A DNA stretch of 64,000 bases from Parahoeflea alexandrii. Its GTDB lineage: Bacteria; Pseudomonadota; Alphaproteobacteria; Rhizobiales; Rhizobiaceae. The stretch is taken from positions 1,435,809 to 1,499,808 of the forward strand of contig NZ_JAAAML010000001.1 of the NCBI RefSeq assembly GCF_024105735.1, given 5' to 3'. Shown here in pieces: positions 17,483 through 25,858 of the stretch. The translations under genes were made by a program, and so were the position numbers. Under the pieces are notes generated by a model. It did not search any database. It worked only from the letters and a program-made list of their open reading frames with translations, and was not told the origin of the DNA. Numbering within the stretch: position 1 is the stretch's first letter; each line of letters opens with the position of its first letter.

Positions 17483-17967
17483 GGGCGCTCATCCCCAGGC
17501 CCGCCTACCGGCCAGCCATTCATCGCCAGCATGGCGTTCGACCAGGCCGGGTCGCCGGTGACCTCGCGCCCCAGCCAGGAGGGCAGGACCGGATCGTCGC
17601 TCTCCGAGCGCATCTCCACCTCGGCTGTCACCAGCCCGGCAAGCTGGCCTGCATAGACATCGATCTCCCAGACGAAACCGTCGATGGTCAGGACATGGCG
17701 GGTTTTTTCGATCAGCCGCCCGCGGCTGGCTTGCGCCATGGCATGCGCATCGGCAACCGGGATCAGGTATTCGAACTCGTGCCGGGTCATGTCCGAAACG
17801 CCGACCTTGACCGTCAGTTCCGCCTGCGTCTCATCGGAGATGCGCACCCGCATCGAGGTGCCACCGTCGATAGCGACATAGGCCTGGACGATGGCCTTCG
17901 AGCTCTCGACGGCATTGCGCCAGCCGTCGTTTTCCACGAGGAATTTGCGTTCGATCTCAAGGGCCAT
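17479..17967 (-). CDS. CYTH-domain protein (triphosphate tunnel metalloenzyme)
   Basis: A 162-aa CYTH domain. EIERKFLV at residues 3-10 is the defining ExExK-type motif, and later strands show MRVRI, LTVK, RHEFEYLIP and ITVDG-like segments that line the tunnel with acidic and basic residues. Enzymes of this size hydrolyse inorganic triphosphate or long polyphosphate. Many proteobacteria fuse CYTH and CHAD (YgiF-like); here they are separate genes joined by a stop-start overlap. The ATG at 17967 begins the family motif; longer in-frame extensions to 18204 are rejected. Confidence 0.88.
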   Translation of the reverse strand: MALEIERKFLVENDGWRNAVESSKAIVQAYVAIDGGTSMRVRISDETQAELTVKVGVSDMTRHEFEYLIPVADAHAMAQASRGRLIEKTRHVLTIDGFVWEIDVYAGQLAGLVTAEVEMRSESDDPVLPSWLGREVTGDPAWSNAMLAMNGWPVGGPGDERP

Positions 17968-18212
17968 AAGGTATTTTTGGCGGAAACGACTGTCACATGC
18001 AACCGCAGCAGTAAGCCCTGCTCGCGGGACCGGAAGGTTACCCGACACGCCAAGCGATCCGGACGCTGGAGGCCGGGCTTCAGCCGCCAGCCATTCCGCT
18101 CCCCATTGGGGATCGTTTGCTGGAGTGGGGGATGGGACCCTCGGGACGCCGCACTCATGATAGCCATTCGTGTGAAACGCGGGAAATTTGACCCCGGACC
18201 GCATAGGGTGTG

Positions 18213-18806
18213 TCAGGTATCGCGTTTCTTCGCCAACGTTACCAGCCCCTCAAGCGCGTCGGTGGTCACCTTTGTCGTCGCTCCAAAAAGCCCTTCCGTG
18301 ACGTTCAAGCCCCACAGAAAGACAAAGATGAAGCTGGCCGCCTGCTCCCTGGATAGACCATTGGATTCCGAAGATGTCGATACCCCAAGTTGCGCAATCA
18401 ATTCTGTGTATCGTTTCTGCAGCATCTCGTGTGCGACAGGGTCGTGGCGCGCTTGTTCCAGGCCGACGGCCGCCAGCCTTTTGAAATCCACACCGTCGTC
18501 GCTTTCGATTGCGGAGAGCGCGGCCCACAGGGACCCGATCACGTCAGCGATGGATGTATCGCCGTTTGCTTTCGAGGCCGATGCGGCAACCAAAGACAAC
18601 AGATCCTGGGACTGCTGGATGCTGGCACGGACCAACTGCTCCTTGCTGTCGAAATATGTATAGACCGCTCCCGCCGACATTCCGGATGTCTGAATAATGT
18701 CGGCCATGGAAGTGTTTTGAATGCCATTGGCCTGAAAGCAAAGGCGCGCGGCCGTGAGAATACGGTCCTTTTGCTGCTGGCGTCTTCGTTCGGAAATGCG
18801 GGGCAT
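18213..18806 (-). CDS. TetR-family transcriptional regulator
   Basis: A 197-aa repressor. The N-terminal helix-turn-helix is ILTAARLCFQANGIQNTSM, then ADIIQTSGMSAGAVYTYF, followed by an all-helical ligand domain with no recognised motif. ATG 18806 is used; the open frame has a TTG two codons earlier. It diverges from a small membrane protein, and an inverted repeat AGAATA-N2-TATTCT lies between them, the likely operator. Confidence 0.85.
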   Translation of the reverse strand: MPRISERRRQQQKDRILTAARLCFQANGIQNTSMADIIQTSGMSAGAVYTYFDSKEQLVRASIQQSQDLLSLVAASASKANGDTSIADVIGSLWAALSAIESDDGVDFKRLAAVGLEQARHDPVAHEMLQKRYTELIAQLGVSTSSESNGLSREQAASFIFVFLWGLNVTEGLFGATTKVTTDALEGLVTLAKKRDT

Positions 18807-18863
18807 CGGCAACCCTTATCGTTTGGCCGGGCGCTTGACAACATTTGCTCTCACGCTACAAAA

Positions 18864-18877
18864 AGAATAAGTATTCT
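18864..18877. promoter_or_regulatory. Candidate TetR operator
   Basis: AGAATAAGTATTCT is a perfect 6-bp inverted repeat with a 2-base spacer, 58 bases before the tetR-type ATG and 57 bases before the small ORF at 18934. Its position in a divergent promoter is the main support. Confidence 0.45.
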
Positions 18878-18933
18878 CTTTGAGCCAACGGCCAATCGTC
18901 CCGAAAAAGGGCGTTTGCGCGACTGGAGAAGTC

Positions 18934-19014
18934 ATGTCGAAGCGCGATCCATCCGAGGTGCAAACCTTCTTTACCCCGGCCGTCAAACGGCTGGCGAACA
19001 TGCAGCCTTACTAG
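18934..19014 (+). CDS. Possible 26-aa peptide or gene remnant upstream of the small membrane protein
   Basis: A short frame starting at ATG 18934 with GGAG five bases before it and stopping at TAG 19012-19014. It begins MSKRDPSEVQTFFTPAVKRL. The good ribosome site in the TetR-controlled divergent region suggests a leader peptide or the decayed 5' end of a deleted gene. There is no homology I can recall, and such short frames often occur by chance. Confidence 0.3.
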   Translation: MSKRDPSEVQTFFTPAVKRLANMQPY

Positions 19015-19054
19015 CCGTCCCGATCTCCAATCGTCTTTCAAGAGGAAACCTTCG

Positions 19055-19420
19055 ATGTTCAAACTGACAGCTACAATCGGCACCGCGATGTGCGCAGGCT
19101 TGTTCCTGTTGTGCTTCTTCGTTCCGACGACTTTCGTCATGCTTTATGGTGCCAGTGCCGACGCAGGGGCCGCCTTCATGGGCCGTCGCGCCTCCGTATT
19201 GTTCCTTGGCCTTGCCGTTATCTTCTGGCTCGCGCGCGATGCCGAAAAGAGCGCACTTCGCGATGCGATCTGCTTTGGCGCGGCGGTCGCCTTCGGCGGT
19301 GCTGCGCTGACCGGTTTCTGGAGCTACTTCAGCGGTACATCAGGCCCGCAGATGATCCTGTCGGCCATGGGCGAGGCAGGTCTCGCGGCCTTGTTCTTCC
19401 TGTCAACAAAACGGCCCTGA
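19055..19420 (+). CDS. Small four-helix membrane protein, unknown function
   Basis: A 121-aa protein with four hydrophobic segments (about residues 5-28, 46-62, 71-92 and 100-118). AGAAFMGRRASVLFLGLAV resembles the second helix of DUF4345-type membrane proteins, but I am not certain of the family. ATG 19055 follows AGAGGAAA. It is divergent from the TetR gene and probably its target. Confidence 0.65.
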   Translation: MFKLTATIGTAMCAGLFLLCFFVPTTFVMLYGASADAGAAFMGRRASVLFLGLAVIFWLARDAEKSALRDAICFGAAVAFGGAALTGFWSYFSGTSGPQMILSAMGEAGLAALFFLSTKRP

Positions 19421-19582
19421 TGCACCGCTGGCTCTGCGCCCTGCCACTCTGAAGCGCCGTAAAGGTCGGGTGTCGCTCATCTCACCTGTCACAGCGTCAG
19501 CCAAGTACCGCGCCGCTCATACACAGGCTGATCGGGCTGAGCCATACCCATGTCAGCCCACCGGTTGGCGAACGCGCTTGCC

Positions 19583-19613
19583 GGCCGGCAGCATTCTTTG
19601 CACTCTGCCGGCC
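19583..19613 (-). terminator. Hairpin at the end of the minus-strand iol arm
   Basis: GGCCGGCAG and CTGCCGGCC form a perfect 9-bp stem with a 13-base loop, 8 bases past the stop at 19621. There is no T-run, so it may be a 3' stabiliser or a rho-independent terminator of weak form. Confidence 0.4.
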
Positions 19614-19620
19614 TTGCCCG

Positions 19621-20778
19621 CTACCTGAACATCGGCGGCCGAGCGTCGACCCAGATCCCGTCCGCCTTGCCGGACTCGGCCACCGCGAAGACGGCAGCCA
19701 TCGAGCGCAGTCCGTCCTCGGCGCGGGGGTAGAGATTGGCGGCAGTGTCCATCGCCCGGCCTTCTTTCCCGGCGCGGATGGCTTCGGCCAGATCCTTGTA
19801 GATATTGGCGAAGGCCAGCGGCATGCCTTCGGCGTGGCCGATGGTGACGCGGCTGGTGCGGTCGGCCTCGGGAGAGAGGTTGACTTCACCCCGCTCAATC
19901 ACCTGCAGTCTGCCGCCAAGCGGCATCCAGTAAAGCTGGTTGGGTTGTTCCTGGGCCCAGCGGAGCCCTCCGCTTTCGCCGAACACCTGCAACGTCAGCC
20001 CGTGCTGGCGGCCGATGGCGATGGACGAGGTCCAAAGCCGCCCCACTGCTCCGCCGTCCATGCGGAAATTGACCATGGCATCGTCTTCGAGCTCTCGGCT
20101 CGAAATACAGGAGACAATGTCGGCGGAGAGTTTTTCGACTTCCTGGCCGGTGACGAAACTTGCCATGTGCAGCGCGTGGATGCCGCAATCGGCGAACTGC
20201 GCCGAGACGCCGGCCTGGGACGGATCGTAGCGCCAGCGCACGCGCGGATTGTCGGCGTCGGCTGCATCGGCATGGTGTCCATGGGCGAACTCGGCCTTGA
20301 CCAGCCGGATCTTGCCCAGATCGCCGCGCGCGACCATCGCCTTCATGTGGCGGACCAGTGAATAGCCGGTGTAGCCGTAATTGACCGCGCAGATCTTTCC
20401 GGTGGCGCGGGCGGTGCGGACGATATCCTCGCCCTGTTCAATCGTCATGGTCATCGGCTTTTCGCAGAGCACGTGAAAGCCCGCCTCGAGAAAGGCCTTG
20501 GTGATCTCGTAGTGGGTGGCGTTCGGCGTGGCGACGGTGACCAGGTCGATGCGGTCATCGCGGGTGCGCTCGCCCTCAAGCATCTCACGCCAGTCGCCAT
20601 AGGCGCGGGTCTCGTCCAGTCCAAGCCGCTGGCCATAATCGCGGCCGGCGTCGGGCCGGTGGTCGAGCGCGCCGGCTGAAAACTCGAATTCGCCGTCAAG
20701 ACCGGCGCCGAGCCGGTGCGCCGGGCCGATCTGGCTGCCTTCGCCGCCGCCGATCATGCCCCATTTGAGTCGTGTCAT
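19621..20778 (-). CDS. Gfo/Idh/MocA-family oxidoreductase in the iol cluster
   Basis: An NAD(P)-dependent dehydrogenase of 385 aa. The Rossmann motif GMIGGGEGSQIG lies at residues 7-18, the signature HVLCEKPMTMT follows, and the catalytic lysine is the K in CEKP. The C-terminal half holds the family's beta-sheet domain (QFADCGIHALHMASFVTG). Last gene of the minus-strand iol arm, 15 bases after the IolE/MocC-like gene. Candidates are scyllo- or other inositol-isomer dehydrogenase; the substrate cannot be fixed from sequence. Confidence 0.82.
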   Translation of the reverse strand: MTRLKWGMIGGGEGSQIGPAHRLGAGLDGEFEFSAGALDHRPDAGRDYGQRLGLDETRAYGDWREMLEGERTRDDRIDLVTVATPNATHYEITKAFLEAGFHVLCEKPMTMTIEQGEDIVRTARATGKICAVNYGYTGYSLVRHMKAMVARGDLGKIRLVKAEFAHGHHADAADADNPRVRWRYDPSQAGVSAQFADCGIHALHMASFVTGQEVEKLSADIVSCISSRELEDDAMVNFRMDGGAVGRLWTSSIAIGRQHGLTLQVFGESGGLRWAQEQPNQLYWMPLGGRLQVIERGEVNLSPEADRTSRVTIGHAEGMPLAFANIYKDLAEAIRAGKEGRAMDTAANLYPRAEDGLRSMAAVFAVAESGKADGIWVDARPPMFR

Positions 20779-20793
20779 GGCCAGGTCCCCCGC

Positions 20794-21684
20794 TCAGAAG
20801 CCGATGGATTTGAGATAGGCGCGGTTGGCTGTGGCGTCGCCCAGCGTGTCGGGGTCGAGCAGCGGATCGCAATCCTGCTCCACCGTGCACCAGCCCTCGA
20901 AACCGTGGTCGAGCAGGATCTGCCGCACCGCCGGGAAATCGACGTCGCCCTGGCCGAGATTGCAGAAGATGCCCTGGCCGCAGGCATCATAGAAACCGGT
21001 GCGGTTGGCAATCGCCTTCGCTTTCACATCCGGATCGATGTCCTTGAAATGCATGTAGGAAATGCGGCCGATATGGCGTTTCATGAATCTCACCGGATCA
21101 AAGCCCGCATAGGAGTGATGGCCGGTGTCGAAACAGATCTTCAGCACCGTTTCGTCGACCTCGTCGAGCAGGCGCTCGAGTTCCGGTTCGAAATCGATGA
21201 AGCCCGCCGCGTGGGCATGGATGCCGACGGTGAGGCCGTAGTCTTCCGCGCCCATCTTCGCCACGGTGGCGATGCGGTCGCGAAAGGCCGACCATTCGGC
21301 CTGGTCCATCTGCTCGGCCTCGCCGGCGCGGCCGGCGGTCGGCGCGCGGCGCGGCGAGATCGAATCGATCAGCACCAGGTGCTTTGCGCCATGGGCATGA
21401 AGCGCCTTGCAGGTCCTGACCGCGCCGTCCATCACGTCGTCCCATTGCGCCGGATCGTGGAAGGCGCGGAACACCACGCCGCCGATCAGCTCCAGCCCGT
21501 GCTGGTCAAGCGCCTCGGCAAGGATCGCCGGGTCCTCGGGCATGAAGCCCACGGGCCCGAGCTCGATGCCGGTGTAACCGGCTTCCGCGCATTGGGAGAG
21601 CACCGTGCGCCAGGCCGGGTTGCGCGGATCGTTTGGAAACTCAACGCCCCAGGAGCAGGGCGCATTGCCGATTTGGATGGTCAT
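20794..21684 (-). CDS. iolE: IolE/MocC-like TIM-barrel protein, putative inosose dehydratase or isomerase
   Basis: A 296-aa AP-endonuclease-2 fold protein. GNAPCSWGVE at residues 6-15 is typical of this branch, and the metal ligands are seen as ELGPVGF, the H in GIHAHAAGFIDF, FDTGHHSYAGFDP, MHFKDID and the late CTVEQDCD segment. IolE converts 2-keto-myo-inositol to the trihydroxycyclohexane-dione used by IolD; no other IolE candidate is in the cluster. A keto-inositol isomerase (IolI) or MocC-like role is possible, so the symbol is tentative. Confidence 0.7.
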   Translation of the reverse strand: MTIQIGNAPCSWGVEFPNDPRNPAWRTVLSQCAEAGYTGIELGPVGFMPEDPAILAEALDQHGLELIGGVVFRAFHDPAQWDDVMDGAVRTCKALHAHGAKHLVLIDSISPRRAPTAGRAGEAEQMDQAEWSAFRDRIATVAKMGAEDYGLTVGIHAHAAGFIDFEPELERLLDEVDETVLKICFDTGHHSYAGFDPVRFMKRHIGRISYMHFKDIDPDVKAKAIANRTGFYDACGQGIFCNLGQGDVDFPAVRQILLDHGFEGWCTVEQDCDPLLDPDTLGDATANRAYLKSIGF

Positions 21685-21695
21685 GTCCTAAAGCC

Positions 21696-22799
21696 TCAGA
21701 GCGTTTGGATGGTTTGCCAGGTTTTTGTCCGTGACGAAGCGAAGGCCGCCGCCACGATTTCGTTGACCGCGAGCCCGTCGCGGAATGTCGGCCAGACCGG
21801 CTCGCCGGTCTCGATGGCGCGAAGGAAATCCCGTGCCTCGATTGTAATCTGGTCCTGGTAGCCGGTGCCGTGGCCGGGGCCCTGGCAGAACGGCAGGTAG
21901 TCGGGATGTGCGGGGCCTGTCAGGATCTTGCGGAAGCCGCGCACGGCTTCCGGCTCTTCCATCCGGTAGAGCCAGAGCGCATTCTGGTCTTCCTGGTCGA
22001 AGCGGATCGCGCCCTTCGTGCCGGTAATCTCGTAGGCGTAGCCCATCTTGCGGCCGGTGGCGATGCGGCTGAAATGCATCTGTCCCATCGCGCCATTTTC
22101 AAAGCGGCACATCATCTGGCCCTGGTCATCATTGCCGACCTTGCCGCCGGGCCGGGTGGCGTGAACGGTCTCGATCTCTGCGATCAACGCGCGGATCGGG
22201 CCGGCGAGCGCCAGGGCTGCGTTGATCATGTGCGGGGCAAGGTCGCCCATGGTGCCATTGGCGCGACCGTCGGTGCGCCAGCTCGCCGGGGCTTGCGGGT
22301 CTGCATAGAAATCCTCGGTATGCTCGCCGCGGAACCAGGTGATGTCGCCAATCGCGCCTTCGGCGATCAATTGCCGGGCGAACCGGCTTGCTGGCGTGCG
22401 GATATAGTTGAAGCCGACCATGTTGGCCGCACCGCTTGCCTCCGCCGCTTCCACCATGGCGCGGCTGTCGTCGAGCGTGGCGCCCATGGGTTTTTCACAC
22501 AGCACCGGCTTGCCAAGCGCGAAGGTGGCCTCGGCAATGACGCGATGGGTGGATTGCGGCGAGGCGATGATCACGGCCTCGACCTTCGGATCGGCCACCA
22601 GCTCCTGCCAGTCGCGCGCCGCGCGCCGGAAACCGTAGGCTCTGCGGTAGCGTTCGGCCGAGTCGGGCGAACCTGCGGAGACCATCTCAAGCCTTGGCCG
22701 CAGGCCGGTGTCGAACACCGCGCCGACAGCCGTCATCGCCACCGCATGGGCCTTGCCCATGTAGCCTCCGCCGACGATTCCGATGCCGATCTCTCCCAT
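21696..22799 (-). CDS. Gfo/Idh/MocA-family oxidoreductase, first gene of the minus-strand iol arm
   Basis: A 367-aa dehydrogenase. GIVGGGYMGKAHA at residues 6-18 binds NAD(P), PVLCEKPMGATLDD holds the catalytic Lys, and MGDLAPHMINAALAL has the conserved Asp/His pair. It is one of three such enzymes in the cluster. The start at ATG 22799 is fixed by the Rossmann motif; an upstream open frame that continues past iolD is a shadow. It leads the operon and its promoter holds the LacI operator. Likely substrates are inositol isomers or their derivatives. Confidence 0.82.
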   Translation of the reverse strand: MGEIGIGIVGGGYMGKAHAVAMTAVGAVFDTGLRPRLEMVSAGSPDSAERYRRAYGFRRAARDWQELVADPKVEAVIIASPQSTHRVIAEATFALGKPVLCEKPMGATLDDSRAMVEAAEASGAANMVGFNYIRTPASRFARQLIAEGAIGDITWFRGEHTEDFYADPQAPASWRTDGRANGTMGDLAPHMINAALALAGPIRALIAEIETVHATRPGGKVGNDDQGQMMCRFENGAMGQMHFSRIATGRKMGYAYEITGTKGAIRFDQEDQNALWLYRMEEPEAVRGFRKILTGPAHPDYLPFCQGPGHGTGYQDQITIEARDFLRAIETGEPVWPTFRDGLAVNEIVAAAFASSRTKTWQTIQTL

Positions 22800-22823
22800 A
22801 TCAGCCTCTGTTTTGAAATTCAG

Positions 22824-22841
22824 TTTGCAACCGGTTGCAAA
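22824..22841. promoter_or_regulatory. LacI-type operator in the iol divergent promoter
   Basis: TTTGCAACCGGTTGCAAA, a perfect 18-bp palindrome 24 bases before the ATG at 22799 and 96 bases before the iolD ATG. It is base-for-base identical to the core of the palindrome at 11299-11324. It could repress both iol arms at once. Confidence 0.75.
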
Positions 22842-22937
22842 ATAAGTATCCTCGGAATCGGAGTTTCGCAAGCGGCATTTTGGGAACCGGAAACAATCCG
22901 GAGAATCTGCCGCTGCCATCGGGAGGTTGCAGCGCTC

Positions 22938-24803
22938 ATGAATGACGGGACCGTTCGGCTGACGACAGCGCAGGCCATCATCAGGTATCTGGCCAGTCAG
23001 TTCATCGAGATCGATGGCGAGGAGATGCGCCTGTGCGGCGGCGGCTTCGGCATTTTCGGCCATGGCAATGTCACCTGCCTGGGCGAGGCGCTGTATGACC
23101 ATCGCGAGGCGCTGCCGCTCTATCGCGGCCAGAACGAGCAGAGCATGGGCTTTGCCGCCGCCGGCTATGCCAAGCAGTGGCTCAGGCAGCGCTTCATGTT
23201 CTGCACCGCGTCGGCGGGGCCGGGGACGGCCAATCTCCTGACAGCGGCGGCGCTGGCGCACGCCAACCGGTTGCCGATGCTGATGCTCTGCGGTGATATC
23301 TTTTTGACGCGGCTGCCCGACCCGGTGCTGCAGCAGCTCGAGCATTTCGGCAATCCGGCCATGGGGCTGAACGACGCCTTCAAGGCGGTGAGCCGCTACT
23401 GGGACCGGATCACCCATCCGGCGCAGATCATCCAGTCGCTGCCCGCGGCGATCGCCACCATGCTCGATCCGGCCGATTGCGGCCCGGCGTTCCTCGGCCT
23501 GCCGCAGGATGTGCAGGGCTGGGCCTATGACTACCCGGTCGAGCTGTTTGAAAAGAAAGTCCATCGCATCCGCCGGCAGGCGCCGGATGCGGCGGAAATC
23601 GCCGATGCCGCGGCGGCAATCGCTTCGGCAAAGCGACCGGTGATCATCGCCGGCGGCGGGGTGCAGTATTCGCGCGCGGTCAAGGAGCTGACTGCCTTCG
23701 CCGAAGTGCGGCAGATCCCGGTGATCGAGACCATCGCCGGGCGTGCGAACCTGCTCAATGATCATCCGCTCAACATCGGCCCCGTCGGCGTCACCGGTTC
23801 GGACAGCGCCAACGCGATTGCAGAAAAGGCCGACGTGATCATCGCCATCGGCACGCGGCTGCAGGATTTCACCACCGGCTCCTGGACCGCCTTCGACAAG
23901 GCGGCGAAGCTCGTATCCCTCAATGCCGCGCGGCACGATGCGTCCAAGCACCTGTCACTGCCCGTTGTGGGGGATGCGAAACTTGCGATCGAAGCGCTCG
24001 ATGCGGCGCTTGGCGGCTACACAAGTCCGGCGGACTGGACCGGTTTCGCGCAGGACCAGCGCAAGGCCTGGGACGCCTATGTCGCGGGCAATGTGGCGCA
24101 TGGAAACCGGCCAAATTCCTATGCGCAGGCGATCGGCGTGGTCAACGCGCTGTGCGATGCCCGCGACCGGGTGGTCACCGCCGCGGGCGGGCTGCCGGCG
24201 GAAGTCACCGCCAACTGGCGCACGCTCGATATCGGCACCGTCGACGTCGAGTTCGGCTTTTCCTGCATGGGCTACGAGATCGCCGGCGGCTGGGGGGCGC
24301 GCATTGCGCAGTTCGAGCGCGAGCCGGACAAGGACACCATCGTCTTTGTCGGCGACGGCTCGTATCTCTTGATGAATTCCGACATCTATTCCTCGGTGCT
24401 GAGCGACCGCAAGCTGATCATTCTGGTGCTCGACAATGGCGGCTTTGCCGTCATCAACAAGCTGCAGAACAACACCGGCAATGAGAGCTTCAACAATTTG
24501 ATCGCCGATTGCCCGACGGTTGCCGAGCCCTTCGCTGTCGATTTCGAGGCGCATGCGGCGGCGATGGGCGCGATTGCCGAAACGGTCTCCAGCCCGGCCG
24601 AACTGGGCGAGGCATTCAAGCGCGCCAAGGCGAGCCCGAAGACCCATGTCATCGTCATGAAGGTCGATGCCTATGACGGCTGGACCGCGCAAGGCCATGC
24701 CTGGTGGGAAGTCGGCACGCCCCACGTGACGGACAACCCGAAGGTGGAAGCCGCGCACAAGGAGCAGGAATCCACCCGCGTCAAGCAGCGCAAGGGTATC
24801 TGA
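22938..24803 (+). CDS. iolD: 3D-(3,5/4)-trihydroxycyclohexane-1,2-dione hydrolase
   Basis: A thiamine-diphosphate enzyme of 621 aa that opens the inositol-derived ring to 5-deoxyglucuronate. The N-terminal domain has YRGQNEQSMGFAAAGYAKQ with the conserved Glu that activates ThDP, and FCTASAGPGTANLLTAAAL. The C-terminal ThDP site is IVFVGDGSYLLMNSDIYSS followed by LVLDNGGF. ATG 22938 is chosen because GGGAGG stands 11 bases before it and the domain begins there; the longer open frame overlaps the opposite gene. It leads the plus-strand iol arm. Confidence 0.93.
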   Translation: MNDGTVRLTTAQAIIRYLASQFIEIDGEEMRLCGGGFGIFGHGNVTCLGEALYDHREALPLYRGQNEQSMGFAAAGYAKQWLRQRFMFCTASAGPGTANLLTAAALAHANRLPMLMLCGDIFLTRLPDPVLQQLEHFGNPAMGLNDAFKAVSRYWDRITHPAQIIQSLPAAIATMLDPADCGPAFLGLPQDVQGWAYDYPVELFEKKVHRIRRQAPDAAEIADAAAAIASAKRPVIIAGGGVQYSRAVKELTAFAEVRQIPVIETIAGRANLLNDHPLNIGPVGVTGSDSANAIAEKADVIIAIGTRLQDFTTGSWTAFDKAAKLVSLNAARHDASKHLSLPVVGDAKLAIEALDAALGGYTSPADWTGFAQDQRKAWDAYVAGNVAHGNRPNSYAQAIGVVNALCDARDRVVTAAGGLPAEVTANWRTLDIGTVDVEFGFSCMGYEIAGGWGARIAQFEREPDKDTIVFVGDGSYLLMNSDIYSSVLSDRKLIILVLDNGGFAVINKLQNNTGNESFNNLIADCPTVAEPFAVDFEAHAAAMGAIAETVSSPAELGEAFKRAKASPKTHVIVMKVDAYDGWTAQGHAWWEVGTPHVTDNPKVEAAHKEQESTRVKQRKGI

Positions 24804-24848
24804 GGCGATGAAGAGCTTTCAGACCCAATCCTTGCGGGGGCGACGGAG

Positions 24849-25829
24849 ATGAACGTTCTCGAGGGCATCAGAGCGCGGAACTTCCTCGTCATCGGCCGGG
24901 TCGGCATGGATCTGTCGCCCGATCCAGCGGGCACCCGCACCCGGGACGCAAGTTCGATGATGGTGGCGATGGGCGGTTCCAGCGCCAACATTGCGGCGGG
25001 CCTGGTAAAGTTCGGCTGCAAGGCCGCGCTGGTGACCAAAGTGTCCGACGATGCGGTCGGCTGGTATTGTCTGGGTCAGCTCGATCACTACGGCATCGAC
25101 CGCGGCCACGTGAAGACGGTCACCGGGGAATACCGGACCTCGCTTGCGGTCTACGAGACCCGGGTCGAGGAGCACCAGAGCGTCATCTACCGCAACAACG
25201 CCGCCGACTTCCAGATGGACATCGCGAATGTCGAGGCGGTTGACTACGCCAGCTACGGCGCGCTGATCACCGCCGGAACGGTGTTTGCGGCCGAGCCTTC
25301 GCGCACGGCCGCGTTCCGGGCCTTCGAACTGGCGCGGGCTAGCGGGCTGCCGATCATCTTCGACGTCGATTACCGGCCCTATTCGTGGCCCTCGCCGCAG
25401 GTCGCCGAAGAGGTGCTGTCGCGCGCGGGCAGCCTGGCCGATGTCATCGTCGGCAATGATGAGGAATTCGGCTTCATGGCCGGCGGCATCGAGATGGGGC
25501 TTTCCAAGGCGCGAGACCTTGCCGGTTCGAGCGCCGCGATCGTGGTCTACAAGATGGGCCCCGAAGGCGCGATCACGTTTTTTGACGGCCAGGAGATCCG
25601 CACTGGCATCTATCCGGTGGACGCGCTCAAACCCACCGGCGCGGGCGACAGTTTCATGGCGGGCCTCCTGGCCTCGCTGTCGGAAGGCCGCGACATGCGC
25701 GACGCCGTGCTGCGCGGCTCGGCCTGCGCTGCAATCGTCGTCTCACGGCCCGGCTGCGCCCCGGCCATGCCCGACACTGAGCAGCTCGAGGCCTTCCTCG
25801 CATCCCATCCCGGCCCGACGCCTGTCTGA
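24849..25829 (+). CDS. iolC: 5-dehydro-2-deoxygluconokinase
   Basis: A 326-aa PfkB-family sugar kinase acting after IolB in inositol breakdown. FLVIGRVGMDLSPDPAGT is the IolC-type N-terminus, MGGSSANIAAGLVKFG the substrate strand, YRNNAADFQMD the lid region, and PTGAGDSFMAGLLASL holds the catalytic Asp. It sits 45 bases after iolD. Confidence 0.93.
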   Translation: MNVLEGIRARNFLVIGRVGMDLSPDPAGTRTRDASSMMVAMGGSSANIAAGLVKFGCKAALVTKVSDDAVGWYCLGQLDHYGIDRGHVKTVTGEYRTSLAVYETRVEEHQSVIYRNNAADFQMDIANVEAVDYASYGALITAGTVFAAEPSRTAAFRAFELARASGLPIIFDVDYRPYSWPSPQVAEEVLSRAGSLADVIVGNDEEFGFMAGGIEMGLSKARDLAGSSAAIVVYKMGPEGAITFFDGQEIRTGIYPVDALKPTGAGDSFMAGLLASLSEGRDMRDAVLRGSACAAIVVSRPGCAPAMPDTEQLEAFLASHPGPTPV

Positions 25830-25858
25830 GCCCCATATCGTCTGAAAGGACCAGAACC

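Noticed and set aside
21870-22937. An N-terminal extension of iolD by about 350 codons
   Set aside because: It overlaps the opposite dehydrogenase gene and runs through the LacI operator; IolD begins at 22938.
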